This document shows positions 11,227-22,599 of a stretch of 64,000 nucleotides of DNA, one piece after another. A program made the position numbers and the translations under genes. Position 1 is the first letter of the stretch. Every line of letters starts with the position of its first letter. Source of the stretch: Heterohyrax brucei (taxonomy: Eukaryota; Chordata; Mammalia; Hyracoidea; Procaviidae). The stretch covers positions 220,367,323 to 220,431,322 of the forward strand of contig CM053140.1 in NCBI GenBank assembly GCA_028571685.1, read 5' to 3'. The notes beneath the pieces were generated by a model. It saw nothing but the letters and a program-made list of their open reading frames with translations, ran no database searches and was not told the DNA's origin.

Positions 11227-12486
11227 ATGACACCACTAAACATATACCTATCAATAATCACATTGAATATAAATGGACTGAATGCTCCAGTAAAGAGACA
11301 GTGAGTGATTTCCTGGATCAAAAGACATGACCCATCTATATGTTGCTTACAAGACACACATCTTAGACTTAAAGATAAGATCAGGCTCAGATTTAAAGGT
11401 TGGAATAATATATATCAAGCTAATAATACACAAAAAAGAGTAGGTGTGGCAATATTAATCTCAGGTAAAATAGATATTAATGTAAAACCCACTATTGTAG
11501 ACAAGACTGGTCACTATTTAATGCTGAACAGTTCAATACTCAAGCAAGACTTAACAACATTAAATATTTATGCACCCAATACCAGAGCACCTAAATACAT
11601 TGAAAAAATATTGACAACATTGAAAAATGAGATTGATCATTCCACAATAATAGTTGGGGACTTTAACACTCCCCTTTCAGTTAAGGATAGATCATCCAGA
11701 AAAAAGCTCAGTAAAGATACAGGAGATCTTATTACAACAATCAACCAACTTGACTTTATCGACATATACAGGTCTTTTCATCCATCAGCAGATAAATACA
11801 CCTTCTTCTCCAAAGCACATGGAACATTCTCCAGAATAGACCATATGTTAGGTCATAAAACAGTTCTCCATAAAATCCAAACATTGATTTATTGCAAAGT
11901 ACCTTCTAGGACCACAGAGTTATAAAAGTTGAAATCAATAACAAAAAATTCATAGGTAAAAATTCAAACTTGTGGAAACTGAACAACACTTTACTCACAA
12001 AGCCTTGGGTTATAGAAGAAATTAAAGACACATTAAAGAAACTTATGGATTCAAATGAGAATGAAAACACATTCTACCAGAATTTATGGGATACAGAAAA
12101 AGCAGTGCTCAGAGGTCAGTTTATCTCTATAAATGCACACTCCCAGAAAGAAGAAAGAGGATGAATTAAAGAATTAACCTCACAACTTGAACAAGTAGAA
12201 AGAGAGCAACAAAGAAACTCCTCAGACACCAGAAGAAAACAGATTATAAAGATTAGAGCAGAACTAAATGAATTAGAGAATAAAAAAACGGTTGAAAAAA
12301 TTAACAAAACCAAAAGCTGGTTCTTTGAAAAGATCAACAAAATTGATAAACCATTGGCTAAACTTACAAAAGAAAAATAACAGAAGATACAAATAACCTG
12401 ATTAAGAAATAAGTTGGGAGATGTTACAACAGACCCAACTGAAATAAAATATAACAGAATACTATGAAAAGCTATACTCTAACAGG
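11227..12486 (+). pseudogene. L1 ORF2 endonuclease part, inverted segment
   Basis: ORF2 starts at ATG 11227 (MTPLNIYLSIITLNINGLN) and meets a premature TGA after VKRQ. A 206-codon open frame (11305-11925) then gives nearly the whole apurinic-type endonuclease: LQDTHL, with Asp in place of the usual catalytic Glu; [23 protein letters not shown]; and SRIDHMLG. Beyond 11925 the linker toward the RT is frameshifted and stops at the inversion breakpoint at 12486. It is non-functional because of the early stop, the Glu-to-Asp change and separation from the RT domain. Confidence 0.85.
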
Positions 12487-12621
12487 TTTAATTCTATTGA
12501 TAAAGTCTTTGGATGAGCAAAAATGTGTGATTCTTAGTAGTTTCCATTCATCTATTTTCTGTTGATTGTTGTTTGTTTGTCAGATTTTTTATTAAAACTT
12601 CCACTGTTGATCCTAATTTTT

Positions 12622-13188
12622 CTTTCTTTTTTTTTTTTGATCACTGGATCATTTATTAAATAAAAAAAAAATGAAAGCGTACATACGCTGTGCTTACAAT
12701 ATTGGGTTAAGAGAGGAGGAGTACACAAGTTGTGTCAAAGTCCCATTAATATTGATCTTCTTACTAATGTGTATTGTCACCAATTTCACCCAACCAAATT
12801 ACTAACAACTATCTAATCTAAACCTTTGCCCCTTGTCTTCCCTTCCTCCCACCCTCCCCACCCTTGTAGCCATCAAAGAGTCTTTTCTATTATGTATGAA
12901 TATGCTTTTAAGTTTTTACCGTAGGGGTCTCATATAATAATTGTCCTTCTGTGGCTGACTAGTTTCACTCAACATAATGTTCTCCACTTGAGACCAAATT
13001 GAGAGATGTTTCCTGCTATCATCGTTGTTCTTTATCAGTGTATAGTACTCCACTGAATATATATACCAAAGTTTACCCATCCATTCTTCTGGTGTTGGGC
13101 ATCTGGGTTGATTACAACTTTTTGCTATCATGGACTGTGCTGCAATGAGCATTTGTGTGCATGTAGCAATTGGTGTGAATGGCCTTGA
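12622..13188 (-). mobile_element. Short 5'-truncated L1 nested in the full-length L1
   Basis: A T-rich run (TTTCTTTCTTTTTTTTTTTT, starting near 12622) marks the poly-A of a minus-strand L1. It is followed by a short 3'UTR of the same type as the L1 at 7389 and by the last part of ORF2. A 78-codon frame at 12916-13152 ends with DNYYMRPLR. At about 13188 the sequence jumps roughly 0.7 kb in L1 coordinates back into the host ORF2 (AATAAGCTTTATCG). The exact TSD is not visible. Confidence 0.75.
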
Positions 13189-15986
13189 ATAAGCTTTATC
13201 GTTTTAGATTTGATGTTTAGGTCTTTTGTCCAGTTCGAGTTGGTTATTGTACAAGGTGTGAGATATGGGTCTTCTTTCATTTTTTTTGCAGATCAATATC
13301 CAATTTTGCCAGCACTGTTTGTTGAAGAGGTTGCTTTTATCCCAGTTTAATGTCTTTGGGCCTTTGTTGAATATCAGCTGTTCATAGGAGGATGGTGTCA
13401 TTTCTGGGGTCTCAATTCTGTTCCATTGATCTATCGGTCTCTTTGTGTACCCGCGCCAGGCTGTTTTGACTACTGTGGCAGTGCAGTAGGTTCTAAAATC
13501 AGGTAGTGACAGGTCTCCTAGTGTGTTCTTCTTCTTCAGAAGTGTTTTGCTTATCCAGGGCTTCTTCCCTTTCCAAATAAAATTGGTGATTTGTTTCTCC
13601 ATCTCATTAAGAAATGTCACAGGAATTTGTATTGGTATTGCATTATATAAGTAAATTGCTTAAGTCTTCCTATCTATGAGCAGGCTAAGTTTCTCCGTTT
13701 ATGTAAGTCTCTCTTAGTTTCTTGTAGGAAGGTCTTGTAGTTCTCTTTGAAAAGGTCTGTTATTTCTCTGGTTAGATTTATTCTTAGACATTTTGTCTTC
13801 TTGGAGTCTATAGTAAATGGTATTGATTTGATGATTTCTTTGTTAATAATCTCAATGTTGGCATAAAGGAATCCTACTGATTTACTTATGTTTATCTTGC
13901 ATCCTGAGACTTTGCTCAACTATCAATTTGAGTAGTTTACTTATGGATTCTTTAGGATTCTCTGCACATGCAATCATGTAATCTGCAAATAGGGAGACTT
14001 TGACCTCTTTTTTGCTGATGCAGATGTTCTTTATTTCCTAGTCTTGTCTAATTGGTCTGGCCAGAACTTCTAGTACAATGGTGAATAGCAGAGGTGAGAG
14101 TGGGCCTCCTTGTCTAGCTTGCATACTCAAGGGGAATTGTTTCAGTCTCTCTGCATTCAGGATGACATAGGCAGTTGGCTTTGTATAAACGGCCTTTACT
14201 GCACTGAGGAATTTGCCTTCTGTTCTTATTTTGCTGAGAGTTTTTAAGATGAATGGGTGTTGGACTTTGTGAAATGCCTTTTCTGCATCAACGGACAAAA
14301 TCAGGTGATTCTTGTCTTTTGCATTATTTTATGTGGTTGATCACATTAATTGTTTTTCTGATGTTGAACCAGCCTTGATCCCTGGTATGAATCCCACTTG
14401 GTCATGATGGATTATTTTTTTGATATGTTGTTGTGTTCTATTGGCAAGAATTTTGTTGAAGATTTTTGCATCTAGATTCATGAGTGATATTGGTCTGTAC
14501 TCCTTTTTTGTTGAGTCTTTACCTGGCTTTGGTATCAGGGTTATGGTGAATCAGTTTGGGAGTATTCCATCCTTTTCTATGCTGTGAAATAGTCTCAGTA
14601 GTATTGGAGATAACTCTTTTCTAAAAGCTTGGTGGAATTCTGCTGTGCTGCCATCCGGGCCAGGGCTTTTTTAGGTTGGTTGTTTCATGATGACTTTATC
14701 AATCTCTTCCTCTGTGATAGGTTTATTAAGTTGTTCTGCTTCACCTTGTGATAATTTTTGTAGGCAATATGAATCTAAGAACTTGTCCATTTCCTCTAGG
14801 TTTTCAAATTTGTTAGACTACAGTCTTTCATAGTATTCTGTTATGATATTTTGGATTTCTGTTGTGACAACTCCTTTCTCATTTTTTGTTTGAGTTATTT
14901 ATTTCTTTTCCTGTTTTTTAATAAGTTTAGCCAGTGGTTTGTAAATTTTGTTGATCTTTTCAAAAAAATATCTTCTAGTCTTTTCAATTTTTTCAGTTGT
15001 TCTTCTGTGCTCTAATTCATTTAGTTCTGCTCTGATTTTTATGATCTGTTTTCTTCTGTGTTCTGTTGCTTCCTTTCTGCTTGTTCTTGCTGTAGGGTTA
15101 GATCTTTGGTTTGGGTTCTTTCTTGCTTCCAGATGTACTCATTTATAGAGATAAACTGATCTCTGAGCGCTGCTTTAACTGTATCCTATGTGTTCCAGTA
15201 GGAAGTGTTTTCATTCTCATTGGAATCCATAAATTTCTTTATTTCATCCTTGATTTCTTCTATAACCCATGGGTTTTTGAGCAAGATACTCTTCAGTTTC
15301 CATGAACTCCACTTTCTATCTATGTTTTTTTTTGGTATTGATTTTGAATTTAATGGCTTTGTGGTCTGAGAAAAATGCTTTCCAATAGTTCAACGGTATG
15401 GATTTTGTTGAGATTTGCTTTATGTCCTAACACGTGATCTATTCTGTAAAATGTTCCATGTGCCCTGAAGAAAAGGTGTAATTATGTGTTAGTGTATAGA
15501 AAGTTCTATATATGTTGATGATGTCTAGTTGGTTATTTGTGGCAATAAAATCTTCTGTATCTTTATTGAGCTCAAGTCTCCCACTATTACTGTGGAATGA
15601 TCTATCTCATTTTTGAGTGTAGTCAGTGTTTCTTCAATATATTTAGATGCTCTAGTATTGGGTGCATACATATTTCATATTGTTAAGTACTGCTTGTGTA
15701 TTGAACCTTTCAGAAATAGTGTCCATCCTTGTCCACGATGGTATATTTTACATTAAAATCTATTTTATCTGAGATTAGTATTGCCACACCTGCTCTTCTT
15801 TGTGTATTGTTAGTTTGATATATATTATTCCATCCTTTAATTTTCAGTTTGTTCATACCTCTAAGTCTAAGGTGAGTTTCTTGTAAGCAATGTATGGACG
15901 GGTTTTGTCTTTTGATCCAAGACGCCAGTTGTTGTTTCTTTACTGTAACGTTCAGCCCATTCCCATTCATTGTAATTATTGATAGG

Positions 15987-16510
15987 TGTTTTAGTCAGCT
16001 AGGGTTCCTCTAATAGAAATACCACAGAGTGGATGTCTTTAACAGATGAAGATTTGTTCTTACACAGTCCGGTAGGCTGCAGGTATATATTCAGGGTGGC
16101 CGCTCCAGGGGAAGGCTTTCCCCTTGTCAGCTCAGGAGGCAAGTCCAGTATTGCATCAGTCTTTGTCCAGGGAGCATCTTGGCGCAGGAACCTCTGGTCT
16201 GAAGGACACATTCTTCTCCCAGTGCTGCTTTCTTGATGGTATGAGGTTCCCGATTCTCTGCCTGCTTCTCTGTCGTTTTATCTCTTGCAGAATGAAAGGA
16301 TTAAGAGTGGGGCAAGCCATACTCCAGGGAAACTCCCTTTATAATGGAGCAAGGAGATGATTCTATGAAGAGATTTACAGCCCCACCTTAATCCTTTAAC
16401 ATACAGCATGGGAAAACCACAAAATAGAGGACAGTCACAAGATACCAGGAATCATGGCCCAGCTACATGGCTACACATATTTTTGGGGGGATACAATTCA
16501 ATCCATGACA
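15987..16510 (-). mobile_element. MaLR-type solo LTR in L1 ORF2, 5-bp TSD
   Basis: This 524-bp element begins TGTTTTAGTCAGC and ends CAATCCATGACA on the plus strand, so it has TG...CA ends. It is flanked by ATAGG at 15982-15986 and 16511-16515. Read on the minus strand it opens TGTCATGGATTGAATTGTAT and closes CTGACTAAAACA, the style of ERVL-MaLR LTRs. A second copy of the same family lies at 25522-26089. No internal retroviral sequence is present. It interrupts L1 ORF2 just after its start codon. Confidence 0.82.
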
Positions 16511-16965
16511 ATAGGTATGTGTTTAGTGCTGTCATTGTACTATGTTTATTTTTGTGTTGATGTTTTCTCTGTTGTTCTTGTTATTGTTTTGGAATATTCT
16601 TCTTTATGAGTTGATTTTTCACCTTTTGCAGTGTTGGTTTTGTAGTGGTTGAGACTCCTGTATTACGTTTCTTGATCTGATATGTTCCATCTTTATTGTG
16701 CTTTGTGGCTATGCCTGGAATCTCCCTTAAAAGTCTATGTTCAAACCCAATTTTAAGTACTACAATTCTTATTAACTTCCTCTCCATCTGGAAGGACTGT
16801 AATGACTGTAGTACATCCCTGTTTTCAATATGATGACATCACAGTTTTCATGATATGATCACTGTATCACTTCTTTAATATTACAGCTTTGGTTAAGTTT
16901 GTAGCCTTCTCTACCTGAGTAGGCTTCTGGATAATGTATCCTGTATTTACTCCTAAAATATAAAG

Positions 16966-17919
16966 TTAGTGGTTTTGTTCTTCTAAGCTAAGAGATTCAT
17001 TCAGTATTTCTTGTAGCTTTGGTTTGGTTTTTACAAAGTGTCTGAGTTTCTGTTTATCTGTGAATGTGTTCACTTCATTTTCATATTTGAAAGATAGTTT
17101 TGCAGGATGTATAATTCTTGGTTGGAAGTTCTTCTCTTTCAAGGCTTTGAATGGGTCATCCCATTGTCTCCATGCCAGCATCGTTTCTGCAGATAAATCC
17201 AATGAAAGCCTACAGGGTTTTCCTCTGAATGTTAACTTCGTTTTGAGTCTTGCTGCCTTTAAGAGTTTCTGCTTATGTTTCATTTTGTTAAACTTGATTG
17301 TAATATGTCTTGTAGTTATTCTTTTGGGATCTATATTGAGTGGTGGTCGATAGGCATCTTAGATATCTATATTCTCTTCTTTCATAATTTCTGGGAAGTT
17401 TTCTGTCAGCATCTCAGCCATGATACTCTCTGTGTTATCAGGAGTCCCACCCTGTTCAGGAACTCCAGTTAATCATAGACTGTTCCTCTTAACAGAGTCC
17501 CACATAGTTCTTAATGTTTCTTCATTTTTCTTCTTTCTTTTTTCTGATTTCTCCTCATAGATGTTGGAGTCAGTCACTCTGTCTTCCAAGTCAGAAAGTC
17601 TATTTTCCATTTGTCCAATTCTGTTTCCTTAGCTTTGAACTGAATTTTCTATCTCTTTGATTTTTGTTGTTGATCTGTTGGATTTCTGAGTACTGATGTT
17701 CCATCAGATCAAATAGCTTGCTTAATTTTTCATTTTGCTCTGCTACATGTTGTATAACGTCTAGGAGGGCTCTATATATAATCCTTTAGTACTCTCTGAT
17801 AGTTTCAGAAGGACTTTTTTGTCTGGGACCTTCTTTGGATCTTTCTTTTGTGGGCCTTCTGAAGCCATAGCTGAATCTTTCCTAATGTTCTGGTCCAAAG
17901 TTTGTTGCTTTTTGGGCAT
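16966..17919 (-). pseudogene. L1 ORF1 (RNA-binding protein) of the full-length L1
   Basis: The likely start is the ATG complementary to 17917-17919 (MPKKQQTLDQNIRKDSAM), with a second in-frame Met 16 codons on. The stop follows EEQNH near 16966. The span of about 317 codons is close to the usual L1 ORF1 length. The C-terminal 105 codons (16966-17283) are open and include LSAETMLAWRQWDDPFKALKE and FVKTKPKLQEILNESLSLEE. The central part, which should hold the coiled coil and RRM, is interrupted by stops. The protein normally binds L1 RNA in the cytoplasm. Confidence 0.8.
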
Positions 17920-18822
17920 CTGGAGGTTGTTTTGTTTCTCTGGTGTTACCTCAACAGGATGTAAAGCTCAGTCTGAAAAGAAAGTTGATCACCAGACACC
18001 TCTATACACTCTAGTGACTTGTCTCAGTGGAATCTCTGGGGCAGCAGGCTCCACCTCCTGATTAGCTTAGACACAGCCCCACTTATAGAGTCACTGGGGA
18101 GCCATCAGCTGACCCTATAACATGAGACAGTAAAGGCTGTAAGAGAAACCATCTGTATGCACTGCAGTTATTTCTCTATTAGTCAGCCTTTCAGGTGTGC
18201 AAGTCCATATTCCCAGCAGGCAAAGTAAGCACCTCTGTATCAAAGACTGCTTAACTGCCAGATTAGCACTCTTCAGGCAGATACTGTCTCCCAGCCTGGG
18301 TATCAGATCCAGCTGAGGCCTCTGTATAGGAAACTCTGCCTGCCAGTGAATCAAGATGGCATCCTTCACAAGCTGCCCCACCTACCTCAGAAAAGGCTAT
18401 TCAACAGCAGAGGTTCTGAGATTCTGAGAGAGAGTGAGGTCAGAGGCTCCAAGCTGCACAGACTCCAAAGCCAGGCTCTGAAAGTGTGGTGACTCTGCTC
18501 ACTGACCTCATCAGCAGCTTCCAGTCATACCAGCCTTGCTTCCAGTCATACCAGCCCCTCTAGCCAGCTAAGGCAGAGAAAAAAGGCAGACAAATGGTGA
18601 TTTACCTCTCTGCGAGAGCCAGGACTCAGCAAGGGCGGAGGTCAGTGAAAGAGAAGAAGCTTCCTGCTCAGTGGTATGTAGACCAAATAGATAGCCCTGT
18701 GCCTTGTCCTAGGGCTCACTAGGTGTCCAGAAGCCTCCATTTAACTATCAGTTCAGGCTTTGGTTTACAGAGGGATTTAGGGAGACATATGTTTAGGCCG
18801 CCATCTTGACTCCACCCCCCTC
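17920..18822 (-). promoter_or_regulatory. L1 5'UTR / internal promoter region
   Basis: About 0.9 kb of comparatively G/C-rich sequence precedes ORF1 and reaches the L1 5' terminus. By family knowledge this region drives L1 transcription from inside the element. It contains scattered degraded CpGs and no long frame. Its completeness matches the full-length status shown by the TSD. Confidence 0.65.
18796..18808 (-). promoter_or_regulatory. YY1-like site at the L1 5' end
   Basis: The minus strand reads CAAGATGGCGGCC about 15-25 bp inside the L1 5' end. The AAGATGGC core is a YY1-type site, and human L1s carry one at the same place, where it positions transcription start. The site is intact although the ORFs are dead. 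Confidence 0.6.
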
Positions 18823-18836
18823 TACTTTTATCTTTT
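18823..18836. repeat. Target-site duplication of the full-length L1, 5' side
   Basis: This is the second copy of TACTTTTATCTTTT, abutting the L1 5' end. Confidence 0.85.
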
Positions 18837-18979
18837 AACCAGAAAATTGTCACTTCCAGCAGATTCCATCCTCAGGTATACCAGTTATTTAACAAATAAG
18901 AAATTAATATTGTTTATACCTATGTAAGCTCTGTAGGAAGAAATCCACACATTTCAAATAAATGACTATAAAATTGTGT

Positions 18980-19150
18980 TTGTAGAAATGTGTGGTCTTT
19001 GAAGTTGGACAGGAATAGCTTGATTCCCTGGTTCTCCCACTTACTATCTATGTAACTGAGGACAAATCATTTAGTCTCTCTGAACTTCAGTTTCCTTGTC
19101 TGTAAAATGAGACTTAATAATTATCTCATCTAATTTTATGGCATTTATTT
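18980..19150 (+). repeat. MIR SINE
   Basis: It follows the MIR order: CTTGATTCCCTGGTTCTCCCAC, ACTTACTATCTATGTAACTG, AATCATTTAGTCTCTCTGAA, CTTCAGTTTCCTTGTCTGTAAAATGAG, then a TAATAATTATCTCAT segment. It is an ancient tRNA-derived SINE common to mammals. Confidence 0.8.
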
Positions 19151-19789
19151 TATTAAAATATATTAATATACGATACACTTGACTTGAAGTTTTCTGCCCT
19201 CTCTCTGCTCCTTAGTTCTAAATACCTAAGTACACGGATGCCTATTTTTATTTATTGTAGTTTTAAATGTGTGTGGGTATATCTCAACAAGTTTCCTAAA
19301 TATATATATATAAAAGTAATCTATAATTTTTGTTACAAAACAAAGAGGCATATAAGGAAATATTCATCTCACCACTTCCTATCCTAAAATTTACAATGTT
19401 AACAATTTATTTGTTTGTTTACTTGCTTGGTTGTTTGTGGGAGGGGTGTGGGCATCCTTTCACAACTTTCTCTTTGCTCATACAGTGAAATCTCTGAAAG
19501 ATGGAAGTTGACTGGACTGCCTTGTTCCTTCTGTGACTGATAAATTTTCTGCTTTTTACCTAAAGGATGAAGTCCTAGCACTTTTCTATTACTGTTTTAG
19601 TAGAAAATATTTGAGTTTTCCTTTCCTGATAGATTGCTGACTTACACCAATTCTGGCTTTAATAGGTTTTACACATTACTGTGAAAATGACATTCTTTTT
19701 TCTCTCTGCAGACCTCTTCAGGTTAATATGAATAAACCATGATTGGTTTTTAGTATTTATGTCATGTTCCCTGTAGAATTGCCTTCCAC
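19151..19789. other. Unassigned A/T-rich interval
   Basis: It contains a short (TA)n run near 19301-19312 and otherwise no recognised element or coding potential. Confidence 0.5.
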
Positions 19790-19925
19790 TTAGTTGCCAT
19801 GGCTGTGGCCTTTCCAAAGCAAATTGCCAGGCTTTTCTTCCCAGGCATTTCTATGAGGTCTGAATCCCCAAACTTTTGGTTAGTAGCCCAGCACTTAATC
19901 ATTTGCACCACTCTGGGACTTCTCC
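19790..19925 (-). mobile_element. AfroSINE, antisense, diverged
   Basis: On the plus strand it reads from TTGCCATGGCTGTGGCCTTT through CCCAAACTTTTGGTTAGTAGC to GCACTTAATCATTTGCACC, the complement of the SINE head. The 3' tail is missing. Confidence 0.6.
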
Positions 19926-21034
19926 ACACAGATCACAGTTCTACTTTGAAACATGGTTTGCCAGGGGTCAGACTGCCTCATGGACAACTAGTTTAGTTTG
20001 GGGAGTTTAATTCTCCATAGTTCAGTATTTCTTTTTATTTAATGTCTCTTTGTCAGAGATATTCATCTTGCTTCAATTTTTCAACAGTACAGAATGCAGT
20101 AAGGAACCCCCGACCACATACAAGAATCACACACACAGGGGTTTTGATTTCTGAATTTGGAATCCCCAGAAAAGTACCATGATGCAAAGTGTGTGTATGC
20201 TTTAACATCAAAAGTTACTACCTCTATTGTAAATATATTAGGTAAATAATTATGTATAAACAAAACAAAATCAGCAATGAAAACAAACAAAGCCCACTGA
20301 TGTTTTGAGTAACAGTATCAAACCTTTAATTTACCTGTTTAGTAAATTCAAAATGTCAGAGATGGTTTTTTCTTCCATTGATGCAAACTTTCCATTCCAG
20401 AATGCATGTGGTAAATGACTCAAGGATATTTTTAATAATGCATTGTCAGTTTAGTTTCCGAGACAGGGTTCCAGCCCTCTAAATAATTTCTTTCCCTCTG
20501 GGCATTTAGATTTGTGAGTAGGATGCAAGCTACTTTTTGGATTGAAAACCACTCCTGATGTCACCTTGCGAGATCTCCCCATTTAGAACAAATACAGTCT
20601 GTGAGTCATTTTCTACATGTCACAAACTGTCAGCCTTTCTCATCAGTCCTTACTAGTTACTGGTGTTGGCTGGGATCCAAACGTTTTCATCTCTTACAGG
20701 GTTGGAAGCCTGGGCAATCCCTATTCTTCTCTCCCTCCTTCCTTTACCCTATCTCTTTACCTTTATCATTGTCTTTTGCTCAGTGAGTCTCAAAATTCTC
20801 TCCCTTGCTAAAATGTTTTCAAAAACTGTATTTCAATAATGATGACATTAACAGTACCTAGCTCAATGAGGGAAAAACAATCATGACCACACGACTCTGC
20901 ACAGAGTGCAATGTGGGTTCAGCCATGGAGATCAGGGTGTTACAGTCAAAAGAATCATCAAAAAGCATAGTTCTCTTTCACATCAAATGATCAGGAGGAC
21001 CTAACATCCAGAAAATGATTGCTTCTTAGTTCTC
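19926..21034. other. Unassigned interval
   Basis: No repeat or reading frame is recognised with confidence. The CT-rich stretch at 20715-20760 is low-complexity. Confidence 0.5.
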
Positions 21035-21262
21035 CGTTTAGGATAATAATACCAATTTCATGGCTGCTTTCTGTGTGACAGTTTCTGTGTCAATCACTTC
21101 CTGAATATTATCATCTTTAATTCTCACTGTAACCCCTTTCTTTGAGGAAATTCATACCCAAGGATGTTAGGTAACTCTTGCAATGTATCACAATGGTAAG
21201 TGACAGAACTCATTTTGAACCTATAACCATCTTCTTCTAAAGCCCATGATCTCACCTAGCCA
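21035..21262 (-). repeat. MIR SINE, antisense
   Basis: The plus strand gives the complement of MIR: TTAATTCTCACTGTAACCCC, GTTAGGTAACTCTTGCAATG, GGTAAGTGACAGAACT and AAAGCCCATGATCTC in the expected order. Confidence 0.65.
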
Positions 21263-21935
21263 CGAAGTTATAGATATAGATAACAGAAATCCCAAGTAGA
21301 GCTGATGTAGGCAGAATAGGGACAGTCTAGGTTTCCCAATTACCTTGCTTAGGGATGTTATTAGAAGAAAAAGTTTCCTTATGCCAATGGTCAGGCAAAA
21401 GCATTGCAGTTAAGACAGTAATGCAGCTAATAGTTATCATATAATCTATTACTGAATAATCAATTTGAAAGGATTTTTGTTAGTTTTTACTGATGCATTA
21501 AAAAAATAAAAATATTTTGATGTTGAATGTGATAATAGGTTCTTTATCTGATTATTTAGAAGGAATTTTGACATCTTATGGACTCATGAGATCAGAAAAG
21601 TTCAGCCACTCAGAAGAAACTTTAAGAGATCTTTTTTCACTTCCTATGTGATTCATAATTCTCCGGCTCTGTATTCCTGAAATGTGTCTGAGATCATCTG
21701 TTAGAAATCTGTAAGCAGTGGAGATCTCAATCTAGTATGACAGAGGGGAGGGTCCAGACAAGGAAATGGACAATCACAATCAAATTTGGTTAATACTATG
21801 AATTATATATACACAGTTTACTATGGAACTGTCAAAGAGCCACCCAGCTTGAAGGGAAGAGGAATCAAAAATAACTTCCGGGCCAATATGTACTATATTG
21901 ACTCTTGAAGGCTAGTAGAAGTGAATCTGGCAGGC
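21263..21935. other. Unassigned interval
   Basis: Nothing recognised; no frame longer than background. Confidence 0.5.
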
Positions 21936-22290
21936 AAGGGGACCAGTCAGGAGTGGAGATAAAGCAAATAGCTGGAACAAGCAAAAGTCACAAATTTCTA
22001 GCAAGCATGTAAAGCTATGCGGCAAGTGTCTCAGTGGGGCTGTGGACGGAGGCATGTTGGTAGATTCAGTAAGGCTCAGATTGGAAGATGCCAAGGAGTT
22101 TCAATTCTATCCTAAAAATTAAAGGAAGCCACTGCAGAACTTGACATGCATGAGAAATTCAAATTTGCATTTTCAGATGAGCTCTAGAGGGCAGTAATGT
22201 GGATGATACATTCAAAGAGAATGAGAATGAAATGACTAAGCCTTTGAAGAAGCTAGTGCAGGGGTTTGACAAAAAGGTGGCAATGTGGAA
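21936..22290. repeat. Ancient L2-type repeat (probable)
   Basis: The stretch GGAGTTTCAATTCTATCCTAAAAATTAAAGGAAGCCACTG, continuing through a TTGACATGCATGAGAAATT segment to AGATGAGCTCTAGAGGGCAGTAATGTGG, follows an old pan-mammalian repeat usually placed with L2. Divergence is high and strand is uncertain. Confidence 0.4.
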
Positions 22291-22599
22291 GGAGACTTGC
22301 AGTATTGTACTTTTTTACCAAGTAAGGTGCATATTCTACATCTGTTTGCTGAGCATGTCCTTCTCCCTGTGTTTTCAAAAGTGATGCTATGCCAATTTCT
22401 TTTCACCTGTTGCTACGAAAGACATTAGCATAGTTCACTTACAAAAACACCAGAGTGGTAGGGGGTGGAGAAAGGGTAGAAGGTGGGTAGGGGCAGAGTG
22501 TGGTTGGCAAACAAGTAGAGGAGGCAGTAGCATACTTGATTGCTCTTTAGCCCTTCACAGAATTTAGCAATCACCTGAATGTGAGGTGAAAAGAAGTTT

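Larger units (their letters stand above)
7389..12486 (-). mobile_element. L1 with twin-priming inversion, nested in an older L1
   Basis: From 7389 to about 10134 the sequence is minus-strand L1: a short 3'UTR, then ORF2 from its stop at 7662 back to the [13 protein letters not shown] region. At 10134/10135 the orientation flips, and 10135-12486 is plus-strand L1 containing ORF1, the spacer and the ORF2 endonuclease. The plus part ends at the SNRF region, only about 27 codons before the point where the minus part begins in L1 coordinates. This is the geometry expected of twin priming during reverse transcription. The 3'UTR is much shorter than that of the host L1 and ends at TTTTTATTAAAT. The 12-bp TSD matches at both sides. 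Confidence 0.9.
6653..16535 (-). pseudogene. L1 ORF2 (endonuclease-reverse transcriptase), interrupted
   Basis: ORF2 of the full-length L1 starts at the ATG complementary to 16533-16535 and ends at a TGA complementary to 6653-6655. It is split by an LTR about seven codons after the start, by a 5.1-kb L1 and by a 0.57-kb L1. Surviving fragments include the endonuclease start with LQETHL and GVAILIS near 15780-15900, RT pieces with SVDAEKAF and [16 protein letters not shown] near 14040-14290, and thumb/C-terminal pieces at 13204-13919 and 6795-7193, the latter containing the cysteine-rich [12 protein letters not shown] stretch. Numerous stops and frameshifts make it inactive. It would encode the nick-and-prime enzyme of L1 retrotransposition. 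Confidence 0.85.
5133..18822 (-). mobile_element. Full-length L1 LINE carrying four nested insertions
   Basis: Read on the minus strand, the element begins at 18822 with GGGGGGTGGAGTCAAGATGG, the canonical style of an L1 5' end. It then has a 5'UTR of about 0.9 kb, ORF1 (17919-16966), an inter-ORF spacer, ORF2 (16535-6653) and a 3'UTR ending at 5133. Subtracting the insertions (about 5660-6205, 7389-12498, 12622-13188 and 15987-16515) leaves roughly 6.9 kb, the expected size of a full L1. The 14-bp TSD confirms that both ends belong to one event. Both ORFs are broken. The insertions give an order of events: this L1 is older than everything inside it. Confidence 0.88.

Noticed and set aside
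11305-11925. 206-codon open frame that could be read as a host gene
   Set aside because: It is the L1 endonuclease domain ([24 protein letters not shown]) in the inverted segment of a nested L1.
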